Shown here one piece after another: positions 45,962 to 55,228 of a stretch of 64,000 nt of DNA (the first letter of the stretch is position 1; each line of letters starts with the position of its first letter). The position numbers were made by a program, and so were the translations under genes. The notes beneath the pieces are model-generated. The model saw only the letters and a list, made by a program, of their open reading frames with translations. It was not told the DNA's origin and did not search any database. Origin of the DNA: Rhodoferax sp. PAMC 29310 (GTDB taxonomy: Bacteria > Pseudomonadota > Gammaproteobacteria > Burkholderiales > Burkholderiaceae_C); the NCBI RefSeq assembly GCF_017948265.1, contig NZ_CP072852.1:3472001-3536000 (forward strand), given 5' to 3'.

Positions 45962-46006
45962 AAGGCCCGTTGCCGGTGTTTGCACCGCAGCGGGCCTTTT
46001 GTTTTT
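45962..46006 (+). terminator. Intrinsic terminator after fba
   Basis: Stem AAGGCCCG (45962-45969) pairs with CGGGCCTT (45991-45998), with an inner GGTG/CACC stem, and is followed by TTTTGTTTTT. It lies 20 bp after the fba stop and ends about 30 bp before purC. Confidence 0.9.
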
Positions 46007-46036
46007 AACCTGTCTTCACGCTCCGATTGCCCTGAT

Positions 46037-46945
46037 ATGACTGCTGCCTTACACACCTCCACGCTCACCTCCCTCCCATTGCTGGCTCGCGGCAAGGTGC
46101 GGGACAACTACGCCGTGGGCGACGACCGTATTCTGATGGTGGCCAGCGACCGCTTGAGCGCGTTTGACGTGATCATGGGCGAGCCTATACCCGGCAAAGG
46201 CGCGCTGCTGACCCAAATGGCCTTGTTCTGGTTTGACAAGCTCGGCCCCAAGGGGCTGAACCTGTGCCCAATTCACCTGACTGGAGAGGCCCCTGAGAGC
46301 GTGGTGACTCCCGCCGAAGTGCCGCAGGTGGTGGGCCGTTCCATGTTGGTCAAGCGCCTCAAGCCTCTGCCGGTGGAAGCGGTGGTTCGCGGTTATCTCG
46401 CCGGTAGCGGCTGGCAGGAGTACCAGGAGAATCAGGCGGTGTGCGGCGTCTCCTTGCCCGCGGGGCTGAAGAATGCCTCCAAGCTGCCTGCCCCGATCTA
46501 CACCCCTGCCGCCAAAGCCGCCGTGGGTGACCATGACGAGAACATCACGTTTGAACAAACCGTGGAGATGATCGGGCTGGACCTGGCGACCCGCATTCGC
46601 GACATCAGCATTGCCTTGTATGTGGCCGCCAGCGACATTGCGGCCACCAAAGGCATCATCATTGCCGACACCAAGTTTGAATTTGGCCTCGATGCCGATG
46701 GCACGCTGACTTTGATGGACGAGGTGCTGACGCCCGACTCCTCCCGCTTCTGGCCCGCCGAAAGCTACCAGGAAGGTATCAATCCGCCCAGTTACGACAA
46801 ACAGTTTGTACGCGACTGGCTGGAGCAGGCTCAGGTGGACGGCAAGCGCTGGAGCAAGTCGCCCCCGGCGCCCCGCGTGCCCAATGAAATTATTGCAAAG
46901 ACAGCAGCCAAGTACCAGGAAGCTCTGGAGCGATTGACTGCTTGA
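46037..46945 (+). CDS. purC: Phosphoribosylaminoimidazole-succinocarboxamide synthase
   Basis: SAICAR synthase of purine biosynthesis, 302 residues. Motifs: [75 protein letters not shown] and [13 protein letters not shown]. This is the longer form used by yeast-like and many betaproteobacterial enzymes. ATG 46037 is chosen because family proteins begin just before [11 protein letters not shown] and the fba terminator lies upstream. Confidence 0.96.
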   Translation: MTAALHTSTLTSLPLLARGKVRDNYAVGDDRILMVASDRLSAFDVIMGEPIPGKGALLTQMALFWFDKLGPKGLNLCPIHLTGEAPESVVTPAEVPQVVGRSMLVKRLKPLPVEAVVRGYLAGSGWQEYQENQAVCGVSLPAGLKNASKLPAPIYTPAAKAAVGDHDENITFEQTVEMIGLDLATRIRDISIALYVAASDIAATKGIIIADTKFEFGLDADGTLTLMDEVLTPDSSRFWPAESYQEGINPPSYDKQFVRDWLEQAQVDGKRWSKSPPAPRVPNEIIAKTAAKYQEALERLTA

Positions 46946-47004
46946 CGGCTTGGGTGAGCGCTGCATGGCCCTTCAACCGGAAGGCCGTCGCAGAGCTTGT
47001 TCAC

Positions 47005-48006
47005 CTACCTTTGGTGGCCTTCACCCAGGTTGGCTGCTTTGTCGAGTTTGTTTCGGGCTGTTTCCAGTCGATCTTTCCAGACGCGTCGGTCATCGGGAGG
47101 GAGTCCGTCAAACAATCGGAAGCCGGTCATGACCCGGTCTTCTTCGGTCCAATAGTCATCGCGCACCAGAATCTGCAAATCCAGTTTGTCAGGAAGAAAA
47201 CTGGCACCCAGCAACGAGGTGTGAATGGTGCGGTTGTTGGTATGTATTGTGACCCGACCATCTTCGGCCAAGTCGATAAACCAGTGCACCTTGCCATTGG
47301 CGGCGATGCTTACCTCGCTGTGGGCGCCTCGGAATCCTGCCACTTTTCGCCACCGCGCAACCTGGTCATTGGCCAATTCCTGGCCGTTCTGCGGGCCTGC
47401 TGCAGCCGCACTCTGCGCGAGCAGCGTTGCTTCTTTTTCTATTCGGGCGGAATCTTCTTCTTTTTGAGCCAGTTCGGCTTTAAGACGGTGTTCCATCTTG
47501 TCTGCCCAGATCTGCAACCGATTCGAAAAATTCCCCAAACTCTTGGCGACGGGTTCCGGAATATTGGAGATTTCCAGGGTGGTTTCGTACCCGCCGGGCA
47601 GGTTCTGCGCGGCGTTGATCAGTCCATCAGACGCCCGCACGGTGATGGAATACAGCCCCGTGGCGCGAGGCCGGTCTTGCCCCTCGCGTGGCGTTGTCTC
47701 AGGGGGTTTTACCGCAATCGTTAATCCGGGCGCAGGCAGGGTGACGTCCAGTGGGCCTTGCTGAACTTCGTCAGACCCGCCCAACAAGGGGCGGCGGGTG
47801 AGATGTCCTGCATTCACGTGGACCAAGATTTGCTTGGCGGTCTGCTTGACCTCTATCGAGAAGGTGTGCGCTTCAAAACGCAGCGTGCCTTGCACGTCGA
47901 CTACCCGGGTGCGCAAAGTGCGTGCCCTGAGTTCGAACAGCATGAACACGCACACTGCGATGACCACCAGGGCTCCTGAAATCAGGAGTAGCGATTGAAC
48001 GTCCAT
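47005..48006 (-). CDS. Membrane-anchored coiled-coil protein of unknown function, 333 aa
   Basis: I do not recognise a family. Residues about 3-25 (VQSLLLISGALVVIAVCVFM) form one membrane helix. A beta-rich segment follows (FEAHTFSIEVKQTAKQILVH), then a proline-rich stretch. A charged helical, coiled-coil-like region lies at about 178-215 (ADKMEHRLKAELAQKEEDSA), followed by a soluble C-terminal part with WFIDLAEDGRVTIHTNNRTI. It lies convergent with purC (59 bp) and upstream of the thioredoxin gene on the same strand. ATG 48006 is chosen for the membrane segment; the frame extends to 48054. Confidence 0.75.
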   Translation of the reverse strand: MDVQSLLLISGALVVIAVCVFMLFELRARTLRTRVVDVQGTLRFEAHTFSIEVKQTAKQILVHVNAGHLTRRPLLGGSDEVQQGPLDVTLPAPGLTIAVKPPETTPREGQDRPRATGLYSITVRASDGLINAAQNLPGGYETTLEISNIPEPVAKSLGNFSNRLQIWADKMEHRLKAELAQKEEDSARIEKEATLLAQSAAAAGPQNGQELANDQVARWRKVAGFRGAHSEVSIAANGKVHWFIDLAEDGRVTIHTNNRTIHTSLLGASFLPDKLDLQILVRDDYWTEEDRVMTGFRLFDGLPPDDRRVWKDRLETARNKLDKAANLGEGHQR

Positions 48007-48191
48007 AAGTCTCCAGCCATTGAAGGTTGCGACCGACCAGCATTGCTGCTTCAATGCACCTCATGGGCGTGCGATCCTTGCATTAGGACACAACCGGCCG
48101 CTGATTCAGCCGCCAATGTCTTTCAGCAAAAAGCCCATGCGGCAAGGCGCCGTCATGCTGCGCCGCTTTTGAGCCACCTGAATGGCGTTGG

Positions 48192-49100
48192 TCAGCTCAG
48201 CACCACGCTGCTCAGGCGGCGGCGGTAGGTGGCCACGGTGGGGTCCACGGGCGGAACCTGGCCGTCGGCCACCTTCACTTTGGGCGGCTCGATGATGTCC
48301 AGAATGGCGATGTAGGTTTTGCGGGCGAGTTCGTCGCTCCAGCTCTTGTCGCGCATCAGAATGTCGAGCAATTCGTCCATGGCATCCGCCCAGCGTTTTT
48401 CGCTGATCAGCATTTGAGTGCGGGCAAAGCGGGCGTCAAAATCCCGCTTGTTGGCAGCAATCTTTGCATCAAATTCGGCAATGGCGACCGCTGCGTCTGC
48501 GTGAGTAGCTGCAAAATCAATAGCATTCATCCAGCGTTGCAGTGAGTCATAACGGCGCACGATGCTGGTTTGCGCAATCACCGCTGCAAAGGCCACTTTG
48601 GCGTCGTCCGTCTTGCCTTCCTGCAGCAAGAGCTTGATGTAGTCAAAACGGGCGCTTTCATCTTGCGGGGCTTGCAACATGGCCTGGTGCAGCGCTTCAC
48701 GCACGGTATCCGGGTCGTCGGCAGGCGGGGCGTCGTTCACTTCGACGCTCGTCACCTCGGCTTCCAGCACATCGCCTTCAGGCATGTGTTTGTCCAGAAA
48801 ATCCTTGATCTGGCCTTCGGGCAGCGCGCCGGTGAAGCCGTCCACGGGCTTGCCCTGGAACATCAGCACGCAAGTGGGAATGCTGCGAATGCCAAAGGCC
48901 TGGCTGAGTTCTTGTTGCTCATCCGAGTCAATCTTGACCAGCTTGAAGCGTCCGGCATAGGCGGTTTCGATCTTTTCCAGCAAGGGACCAATGACCTTAC
49001 AGGGGCCGCACCAAGGCGCCCAAAAGTCCACCAGCACCGGCACCTGCATGGAGGCGGCCACGACTTCGTCGTCAAAATTTTCTATCGTTACGTTCATCAT
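48192..49100 (-). CDS. CnoX/YbbN-like thioredoxin with TPR region
   Basis: Cytoplasmic protein of 302 residues: thioredoxin fold at about 1-108 with intact active site FWAPWCGPCKVIGPLLEKIE (Cys about 31 and 34) and IRSIPTCVLM (cis-Pro), followed by a tetratricopeptide-like helical half (about 130-280). In E. coli the relative CnoX is a chaperedoxin protecting proteins from over-oxidation, and its thioredoxin site is not a classical WCGPC; here WCGPC is kept, so reductase activity is likely. A dispersed-repeat copy (48490-48526) encodes part of the helical half. Two adjacent ATG codons (49100, 49097) could start it. Confidence 0.9.
   Translation of the reverse strand: MMNVTIENFDDEVVAASMQVPVLVDFWAPWCGPCKVIGPLLEKIETAYAGRFKLVKIDSDEQQELSQAFGIRSIPTCVLMFQGKPVDGFTGALPEGQIKDFLDKHMPEGDVLEAEVTSVEVNDAPPADDPDTVREALHQAMLQAPQDESARFDYIKLLLQEGKTDDAKVAFAAVIAQTSIVRRYDSLQRWMNAIDFAATHADAAVAIAEFDAKIAANKRDFDARFARTQMLISEKRWADAMDELLDILMRDKSWSDELARKTYIAILDIIEPPKVKVADGQVPPVDPTVATYRRRLSSVVLS
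48490..48526 (-). repeat. Dispersed ~50 bp repeat, copy in the thioredoxin gene
   Basis: On the minus strand it starts GCTATTGATTTTGCAGCTAC followed by TCACGCAGACGC. The first 28 bases match the dprA copy at 21 positions. It is read in frame as AIDFAATHADA in a TPR helix. Confidence 0.55.
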
Positions 49101-49204
49101 TTTGAGTAGCTCGGGGCGGTTAAGTAAAATTCAATGCTGACCTGTTACAGGGCAGAGGGCCATGGCTGCGAGCGTATCGCACTGGCCTGACCGGGTTCAA
49201 CATC

Positions 49205-49699
49205 ATGAAAAACATTCAAATCGGCATTGTCATGGGCTCCAGTTCCGACTGGGACACCATGCAGCACGCGGTCCACATTCTCCAACAGTTCGAGGTCGGG
49301 CACGACGCCCGCGTGGTTTCGGCACACCGCATGCCCGACGACATGTTTGCCTACGCCGAGGCGGCTGTGGGCCTGGGCCTGAAGGCCATCATCGCCGGTG
49401 CCGGCGGTGCCGCGCACCTGCCGGGCATGCTGGCCGCCAAGACCACGGTGCCCGTGCTGGGTGTGCCGGTGGCGTCCAAACACCTCTCTGGCGTTGATTC
49501 ATTGCACAGCATTGTGCAAATGCCCAAGGGCATTCCCGTGGCCACCTTCGCCATTGGTGCCCCCGGTGCCGCCAACGCCGCCCTGTTTGCCGTGGCGATG
49601 CTGGCCAATGAGGACCCGGCCCTGCGCGCCAAGCTGGATGCGTTTCGCGCTCACCAAACTGAAGTCGCACGCGGCATGACCGTGCCGCCCGTCCTATGA
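49205..49699 (+). CDS. purE: N5-carboxyaminoimidazole ribonucleotide mutase
   Basis: Purine pathway mutase converting N5-CAIR to CAIR; 164 residues. Motifs: [39 protein letters not shown] (active-site His), [39 protein letters not shown] and [16 protein letters not shown]. It overlaps purK by ATGA, so PurE and PurK, which act consecutively, are translationally coupled. Confidence 0.97.
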   Translation: MKNIQIGIVMGSSSDWDTMQHAVHILQQFEVGHDARVVSAHRMPDDMFAYAEAAVGLGLKAIIAGAGGAAHLPGMLAAKTTVPVLGVPVASKHLSGVDSLHSIVQMPKGIPVATFAIGAPGAANAALFAVAMLANEDPALRAKLDAFRAHQTEVARGMTVPPVL

Positions 49700-50868
49700 G
49701 CGGGCAGACACTTCTGCCGGGCACCATGGCCAGCGGCCGGCCCACCACCCTGGGTGTCATGGGCGGCGGTCAGTTGGGGCGCATGTTTGTGCAGGCGGCC
49801 CAGGCAATGGGTTATTTCACCGTGGTGCTGGACCCCGATGTGGTCAGCCCCGCCGGGCTGGTGAGCCACTATCACATCCAGACGGATTACCTGGACGAGC
49901 AGGGGCTGGCCCAGCTGATGCAGCGCTGCGCGGCCATCACCACCGAGTTTGAAAACGTGCCGGCGCCCGCCTTGTTGACGCTGGGCGCCGCCCGGCCCAC
50001 GGCACCCAGCGGCGAGGCAGTGGGCATTGCCCAAGACCGGGCCAAGGAAAAAGCCCACTTTGTGCGCTGTGGCGTGCCGTGCGCGCCCTACGCCCTGCTG
50101 GAAACGCCCGAGCAGTTGGCGGCCATCTCCGACGACCTGCTGCCCGGCATTTTGAAAACCACGCGCCTGGGTTACGACGGCAAAGGCCAGGCCCGCGTCA
50201 CCACCCGTGAAGAACTGGCGACCGCTTGGGCGGACATGAAGCAGGTGGCCTGCGTGCTGGAAAAAATGCTGCCCCTGAAGGCCGAGTGTTCGGTGATCGT
50301 GGCGCGCGGTTGGGACGGCACTTGCGTCAACTTGCCGGTGCAGCTCAACCTGCACCGCGAAGGCATATTGGCGGTGACCGAGGTTTATGAAGGAAATGTG
50401 CCTTTAGCCCTCGCAGAACGTGCGGTAGAAGCTACTAAATCCATAGCAGAAGGCCTGCAGTATGTGGGCGTGCTTTGCGTGGAGTTCTTCGTGCTGGCCG
50501 ACGATTCGTTGGTGGTGAACGAGATGGCGCCGCGCCCGCACAACAGCGGCCACTACAGCATCAACGCCTGCGACCAGTCGCAGTTTGACCTGCAGGTGCG
50601 CACGCTGGGCGGCTTGCCACTGGTGCAACCGCGCCAGCACAGCCCGTCCATCATGCTGAATTTGCTGGGTGACTTGTGGGTGAACGACGTCACACCGCCG
50701 TGGGACCAGGTGCTGGCGCTGCCCGGCACCCATTTGCAGTTGTACGGCAAGCTCAAGGCCAGCAAAGGCCGCAAGATGGGTCACCTGAACATCACCGGCG
50801 CCACCGTGGCCGAGGTGCGTGCGACGGCCCTGGCGGCCGCCAAGATCCTTGGCATTGAGCCGTTCTGA
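49696..50868 (+). CDS. purK: 5-(carboxyamino)imidazole ribonucleotide synthase
   Basis: ATP-grasp enzyme of 390 residues making N5-CAIR from AIR, bicarbonate and [23 protein letters not shown] at the N-terminus, [28 protein letters not shown] (ATP-grasp loop), [19 protein letters not shown] and [19 protein letters not shown]. Residues about 233-251 ([20 protein letters not shown]) coincide with a dispersed-repeat copy at 50394-50448 without breaking the fold. ATG 49696 lies inside the purE stop. Confidence 0.97.
   Translation: MSGQTLLPGTMASGRPTTLGVMGGGQLGRMFVQAAQAMGYFTVVLDPDVVSPAGLVSHYHIQTDYLDEQGLAQLMQRCAAITTEFENVPAPALLTLGAARPTAPSGEAVGIAQDRAKEKAHFVRCGVPCAPYALLETPEQLAAISDDLLPGILKTTRLGYDGKGQARVTTREELATAWADMKQVACVLEKMLPLKAECSVIVARGWDGTCVNLPVQLNLHREGILAVTEVYEGNVPLALAERAVEATKSIAEGLQYVGVLCVEFFVLADDSLVVNEMAPRPHNSGHYSINACDQSQFDLQVRTLGGLPLVQPRQHSPSIMLNLLGDLWVNDVTPPWDQVLALPGTHLQLYGKLKASKGRKMGHLNITGATVAEVRATALAAAKILGIEPF
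50394..50448 (-). repeat. Dispersed ~50 bp repeat, copy in purK
   Basis: On the minus strand: GCTATGGATTTAGTAGCTTC, TACCGCACGTTCTGCGA, then GGGCTAAAGGCACATTT. This is one of the clearest copies, with both arms. First 28 bases match the dprA copy at 19 positions by hand. Confidence 0.65.
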
Positions 50869-50882
50869 GGTTGGGTTAGTTC

Positions 50883-51911
50883 ATGATTCTGGATGGAACT
50901 GCTGCGCAATCCATAGCTTCTGGCGCAGCGCTGATAAGGGATGGAAGCCTATTGGGCTTGCCCACCGAGACGGTGTACGGCTTGGCCGCAGACGCTGACA
51001 ATGCAGACGCCGTGGGTCAAATTTTCAAAGCCAAAGGCCGCCCGGCCGACCATCCGCTGATTGTTCACGTGCTGGACGCCACGGGGGTGGATCACTTTGC
51101 GCGGGACGTGCCCCACTTTGCTCGCGCCTTGATCGCCGCCTTCTGGCCCGGCCCGCTCACGCTCATCTTGCCGCGCCGCGACGGGGTGGCGGCGGCGTCC
51201 GCCGGGGGGCAAAACTCCATTGGCCTGCGCAGCCCGTCGCACCCCGTGGCGCGGGCCTTGCTTAAGGCCTGCCTGGACGCCAGCGGCGGCCAAGTAGTTT
51301 GGGGCGTGGCAGCCCCCAGCGCCAACCAGTTTGGCCGCGTCAGCCCCACCACGGCAGCGCATGTGCACAGTGAGTTTGGCGATGCCGTGACCGTGCTGGA
51401 CGGCGGGCCATGCGCCGTGGGTATCGAGTCCACCATCATCGACTGCACCCGGGGTGTGCCGGTGTTGCTGCGCCCCGGCGCCATCACACCAGAGCAGGTG
51501 CAGGCCGTTTGCGGCCTGGCAGTGCGGACCAAAGAATCATTGGACGACGAGGCGGCCCCCGCGCCTCGGGCCTCAGGCACGCTGGAGTCGCACTACGCCC
51601 CGCGCGCCAAGGTGCGCCTGATGGACGCCAAGGCCTTGCAGTCGGCCTTGGATTTGTTGGGCGCTGACATCGACGGCGCCCAGAGTGACAAACCAGTTAT
51701 TGCCACCTACTCCCGTGGGGTTCTCAAAACCAAGTCGGCCAAAGTCATGAGAAAAGCCATGCCGACCGATGCACCATCGGCCGCCTACCAGCTGTTTGCC
51801 GACTTGCGCGCCATGGACGATGCCGGTGTGCAGCTGATCTGGATTGAGACCCCACCGCCTGATTCCGCGTGGGACGGCGTGCGCGACCGCTTGCAACGCG
51901 CGGCGAGCTGA
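50883..51911 (+). CDS. tsaC: L-threonylcarbamoyladenylate synthase (Sua5 type)
   Basis: Makes threonylcarbamoyl-AMP for the tRNA t6A37 modification; 342 residues, the long Sua5 form. YrdC domain: LLGLPTETVYGLAADADNAD (about 22-41), KAKGRPADHPLIVHV, FWPGPLTLILPRRDG, GLRSPSHPVARALL and APSANQFGRVSPTTAAHV. The C-terminal Sua5 domain begins with the linker motif PRASGTLESHYAPRAKVRLM (about 222-241). The dispersed-repeat copy at 50908-50955 encodes part of the N-terminal helix, SIASGAALIRDGSLL. It follows purK by 14 bp. Confidence 0.95.
   Translation: MILDGTAAQSIASGAALIRDGSLLGLPTETVYGLAADADNADAVGQIFKAKGRPADHPLIVHVLDATGVDHFARDVPHFARALIAAFWPGPLTLILPRRDGVAAASAGGQNSIGLRSPSHPVARALLKACLDASGGQVVWGVAAPSANQFGRVSPTTAAHVHSEFGDAVTVLDGGPCAVGIESTIIDCTRGVPVLLRPGAITPEQVQAVCGLAVRTKESLDDEAAPAPRASGTLESHYAPRAKVRLMDAKALQSALDLLGADIDGAQSDKPVIATYSRGVLKTKSAKVMRKAMPTDAPSAAYQLFADLRAMDDAGVQLIWIETPPPDSAWDGVRDRLQRAAS
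50908..50955 (+). repeat. Dispersed ~50 bp repeat, copy in tsaC
   Basis: Plus strand: ATCCATAGCTTCTGGCGCAG, CGCTGATAAGGG, ATGGAAGCCTATT. Block order ATAGC / GCGCA / AAGGG / GCCTATT matches the purK and fmt copies. Read in frame at the start of the gene. Confidence 0.65.
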
Positions 51912-52154
51912 AGCTCACATCCAACGCGCAATGACACCTCTCTTTCCAGGAGTGGCGTTTCCCCAATGAATTCAGGCTCTGCGGTACGTCATTGCTACTT
52001 GCAGCAGCGAATCCGCGTTCAGGTGAGCGGCTAGCGGGTGGCCTCACCTTCGATAGGCTTGGCTGATGTCGGTCGTCAAGCTCGGTGGTTGAATGACTTG
52101 AAAAAGACCCAGAAACGGTCGCTCACCCGGCGCTTTCATAAGTCAAGTACGCAG

Positions 52155-52191
52155 CGGGACGAGTCATCCGAAGGTGCAACCTGTATGACCG
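52155..52191. repeat. Intergenic repeat module A, uninterrupted copy (37 bp)
   Basis: Identical over 37 bp to 57846-57882. It begins CGGGACGAGTCATCCG and ends ACCTGTATGACCG. It can fold: outer arms GTCAT/ATGAC and inner arms AGGT-gca-ACCT. The sequence that follows (CTTCCGCCCGC, from 52192) resembles the sequence right of the IS element (CTTCCGCACGC, from 59285), so this is the empty-site equivalent of the IS target. Confidence 0.9.
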
Positions 52192-52243
52192 CTTCCGCCC
52201 GCACAGCCGACTTTACGGCCAGAGTCCCTGCTGCAACAAACGC

Positions 52244-52297
52244 AATGTCCGCTTCGAAACGTCAAATTCACGGCCATCAACTTCCGCTTTTGGTCGG
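52244..52297. repeat. Intergenic repeat module B, copy 1 (54 bp)
   Basis: Aligns without gaps to 57795-57848 with 40 of 54 positions identical by hand count. Landmarks: CCGCTT at the left, TTCA.GGCCAT in the middle and CCGCTTT.GGTCGG at the right. Here B lies 52 bp after module A, whereas in the second locus B directly precedes A, suggesting a longer unit of about 140 bp (B-A-spacer). Confidence 0.75.
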
Positions 52298-52527
52298 AGT
52301 GACAGGTAATAATAGACCCATTGCCGCTAGTCAGTTTGCCAAAGTGAAAACCCTAGACCTGCCTTCGCTACAACAACCTATTGATCGGCAATGCTGCTTT
52401 GGTATCGGTCAGACCTATTTGATGAATCGTCCTCATACGCCCCATCAACGAAAAATCAGCGGCTGAAGCTGACCTGTTCCGCTCAGGCCGATAGCTGGCC
52501 GGCATCTGAATATCTATTTCATCCAAA

Positions 52528-53130
52528 TTAGCTTAATAGTTTAATAAGCACGTCCGGGTGAATAGTCCAACCGATGAGGCCTGCCAGACCCATGAGTACA
52601 CCGAATCCGGATGGAAAGAGTGCCATCACAAAGAGCCAAGGCAATTGAGTTAGCGACGTCACGGCGAGCAAAGAGATGGCGATGGCAATTGCTGCATCAG
52701 ACAGGTCAAATTGGTCGTCCTTGAAATTCAACGCGTCGTAAGTTGACTGGTCTTTCTCTGCCTGGGCTTTTAATTCATTCTTCTTTTGATTTTGATCCTT
52801 CGCCAACCCTTCGTAAGCGCGAATTTGTGCATCGAAAGCAACTTGCAGTTTGACAGGGGCTGCCAATGCTTGAAGTCGCAATTGAGCTAGTGTCGACTTT
52901 GCAATTTCTTCCCGTATGTTGCGCGCTTGATAGAACTGCCAATTGTCAAGTTTATCGGCTTGCGCTTGTTGCATCGCTTGCACAATGTTGTCATCTTTGA
53001 CCTTGCAAATTCCCATAAAGGTGGCGAGCAGCGCAACGGTGATGGCCACCGCGGGATTGAGCCAAGGCAACCTCTTTGTGACGTTTGCCGACTTGGCGGA
53101 CTCTATGACTTCAAGGGGATCAAATTCCAT
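52528..53130 (-). CDS. DUF4337 family membrane protein
   Basis: Protein of 200 residues of the uncharacterised DUF4337 family. One N-terminal membrane helix (WLNPAVAITVALLATFMGIC, about 24-43), a long charged helical middle (about 50-135, with LDNWQFYQARNIREEIAKST, typical of the family, and RAYEGLAKDQNQKKNELKAQ), and two C-terminal membrane helices (about 145-195). ATG 53130 has GGAG 7 bp upstream; the frame to 53190 lacks such a site. It is on the same strand as kup, 145 bp downstream. Function unknown. Confidence 0.85.
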   Translation of the reverse strand: MEFDPLEVIESAKSANVTKRLPWLNPAVAITVALLATFMGICKVKDDNIVQAMQQAQADKLDNWQFYQARNIREEIAKSTLAQLRLQALAAPVKLQVAFDAQIRAYEGLAKDQNQKKNELKAQAEKDQSTYDALNFKDDQFDLSDAAIAIAISLLAVTSLTQLPWLFVMALFPSGFGVLMGLAGLIGWTIHPDVLIKLLS

Positions 53131-53275
53131 ATTTTTACTCCAACGATCGATGGGTGGTGAAAGCGATAAAGGTGAGGCGCCTGCATACAAGAGAAGACGG
53201 TGTTGGTGGCAATGCTTCCCAAGCAGCCAGGTGCGATATCAAACAGTAGTTTCCAATGGAGGAATGGCCGGCCCG

Positions 53276-55153
53276 CTAAATCTGAACCCTTGTGCCGAGT
53301 TCAATCACGCAGTTATTGGGCAATTGAAAAAAGCTGGACACACTGCCTGCGTTCCGAGACATAAAGGCAAAGCAGACTTCCCGCCAATGGCTCATTCCGG
53401 CCCCTTTGGTTGGCACCACAATTTCCCGACTCAGGAAGTAGGAAGTCTCAAAGAGATTGATGGGTGCGCCGTTAAAAGAACAGAGTTCAAGTGCTTTGGG
53501 AACATCCGGCGTGTTCTTGAATCCGTAGTTGACCTGCACTGTCCAGAAGCCTGTCGTGAGCGACATTACTTTCACACGTTCTTCAAACGGTATCCAGGGA
53601 ACGTCGTGGAACTTCACAGTGAGAATCACATTGCGCTCGTGCAGTACCTGGTTGTGCTTGAGGTTGTGCATCAGGGCTTGCGGCACGGTGCCTGGATTAG
53701 CAACGGCATAAACAGCGGTTCTTGCAACCCGATGAACGCGATCAACCAACAAGCGATTGGCGAACGGCAAAAGCTCTGGATCATCGCGACGAATACTGTC
53801 AATCAGCAGTTCACGACCCCGGTGCCAGGTGGCCATGACAAAGAAAATAGCCACGCCCAGCAACAGGGGAAACCAGCCGCCCTGGAAGAACTTGAGAGAA
53901 CAAGACATCACCAGCAGCACATCCAGAACCAGGAAGACGCCAGTCGCCACAATTGCCAGCGGCAGCGGGTAACCCCAGCCGTCTCGAACCAAAAAATACG
54001 TCAAGACCGTTGTGATGAGCATGGTCACTGTCACTGACATGCCGTAAGCGGCCGCCAACGCGGAAGAACTACCGAACCCCAGTACAGCAATGATGACGGC
54101 CACTAACAAGAGCCAATTCACCCCCGGCAGATAGATCTGCCCTGCATTCTTGGCCGAGGTGTAATTGACCTGCATTCTTGGAAGCAAACCCAGTTGCATC
54201 GCCTGCTTGGTCATTGAATAGGCGCCTGTTATGACCGCCTGCGAGGCAATCACAGTCGCCACGGTCGCGAGCACGACGGCTGGAATGAGCCAAAACGATG
54301 GAAAGAGGCGATAGAACGGATTTCCCAATGCGCTCGGGTCGCGAAGGAGCAACGCGCCCTGCCCCATGTAGTTGATGGTCAATGCAGGCAACACTAGACC
54401 AATCCAGGCGAGCTGTATTGGTCGTTTTCCAAAATGCCCCATATCGGCATAAAGGGCTTCTGCCCCGGTGAAGGCCAGCACAATCGCGCCGACGGCAACA
54501 AACACATGCCAGCCTTGTGAGCGTAAAAAATGAAACGCGTTCAAGGGGTTCAGTGCGGCCAGAATGGTTGGTTCTTGCAGAATTTGCGTGACACCGGTCA
54601 CGGTTAGAACGCCGAACCACAGCGCAATGACTGGTCCAAACATCCGTCCGACTGTGGCCGTGCCAAACCGCTGCATGGCAAACAAGCCAATCAGAACCGC
54701 GATGCAAATAGGCAGCACGTAGGGCTTGAAAGCTGGGGTGATCACCTCCAGTCCCTCGACCGCGCTGAGTACGGAAATCGCCGGTGTGATGACGGTATCC
54801 CCGTAAAACAGTGCGGCTCCGAAAACGCCGGTCATCAGCAGGATCAGCCGGCGCCGAGGTGTTTTTCCAGCCGCATTGGCAACAAGTGCAGTTAACGCCA
54901 TGATGCCGCCTTCGCCGCGATTGTCTGCGCGCAAAACGAGCAACACATATTTCAGCGTCACAACCATCATCAGGCCCCAAAAAATGACGGACACGGAGCC
55001 AATGATGTGAGCTGCGTCCAGCGGGATTGCGGTTGCAGTACCGAAGATTTCCCTCATTGTGTACAACGGGCTCGTGCCAATGTCGCCGTACACAACGCCC
55101 ATGGCGCCAAGGGTCAGCCCGGCAATGCTTTCTCGATCGTCTTTGATACTCAT
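53276..55153 (-). CDS. kup: Low-affinity potassium transporter Kup
   Basis: Inner-membrane K+/H+ symporter of 625 residues. N-terminal signature [20 protein letters not shown] (about 13-32), then about 12 membrane helices up to about residue 440, with [19 protein letters not shown] after helix 2 and [20 protein letters not shown] midway, and a cytoplasmic C-terminal tail ending [10 protein letters not shown]. Length is normal. The KdpE/KdpD-like pair lies directly upstream on the same strand (75 bp), so kup is the likely target or partner of that system. Confidence 0.97.
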   Translation of the reverse strand: MSIKDDRESIAGLTLGAMGVVYGDIGTSPLYTMREIFGTATAIPLDAAHIIGSVSVIFWGLMMVVTLKYVLLVLRADNRGEGGIMALTALVANAAGKTPRRRLILLMTGVFGAALFYGDTVITPAISVLSAVEGLEVITPAFKPYVLPICIAVLIGLFAMQRFGTATVGRMFGPVIALWFGVLTVTGVTQILQEPTILAALNPLNAFHFLRSQGWHVFVAVGAIVLAFTGAEALYADMGHFGKRPIQLAWIGLVLPALTINYMGQGALLLRDPSALGNPFYRLFPSFWLIPAVVLATVATVIASQAVITGAYSMTKQAMQLGLLPRMQVNYTSAKNAGQIYLPGVNWLLLVAVIIAVLGFGSSSALAAAYGMSVTVTMLITTVLTYFLVRDGWGYPLPLAIVATGVFLVLDVLLVMSCSLKFFQGGWFPLLLGVAIFFVMATWHRGRELLIDSIRRDDPELLPFANRLLVDRVHRVARTAVYAVANPGTVPQALMHNLKHNQVLHERNVILTVKFHDVPWIPFEERVKVMSLTTGFWTVQVNYGFKNTPDVPKALELCSFNGAPINLFETSYFLSREIVVPTKGAGMSHWREVCFAFMSRNAGSVSSFFQLPNNCVIELGTRVQI

Positions 55154-55228
55154 TGCAACTTAATGACAGTGAACAGGATGTCACTGTCGCCGCGATGGCA
55201 TCAGGAAAGCATAAGGATCGATATTTCT

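Larger units (their letters stand above)
51912..52527. other. 616-bp intergenic region carrying hairpin and repeat modules
   Basis: No convincing gene. It holds an inverted repeat AGGTGAG/CTCACCT (52021-52049, loop 15, no T-run), repeat module A (52155-52191) and repeat module B (52244-52297). A 142-codon open frame at 52038-52466 runs straight through these repeats, lacks a recognisable domain, and is treated as noncoding. No sign of tRNA or transposase remnants. Confidence 0.7.

Noticed and set aside
52038..52466. 142-codon plus-strand frame in the intergenic region after tsaC
   Set aside because: It reads through repeat modules A and B; a frame at 57717-57938 shares only the piece translated from module A. 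The similarity is at the DNA repeat level, not evidence of a protein.
51912..52527. Possible integron attC-like or CRISPR repeat at module A
   Set aside because: Module A folds into a nested hairpin but lacks the attC core GTTRRRY and any cassette; there is one copy per locus, so no array.
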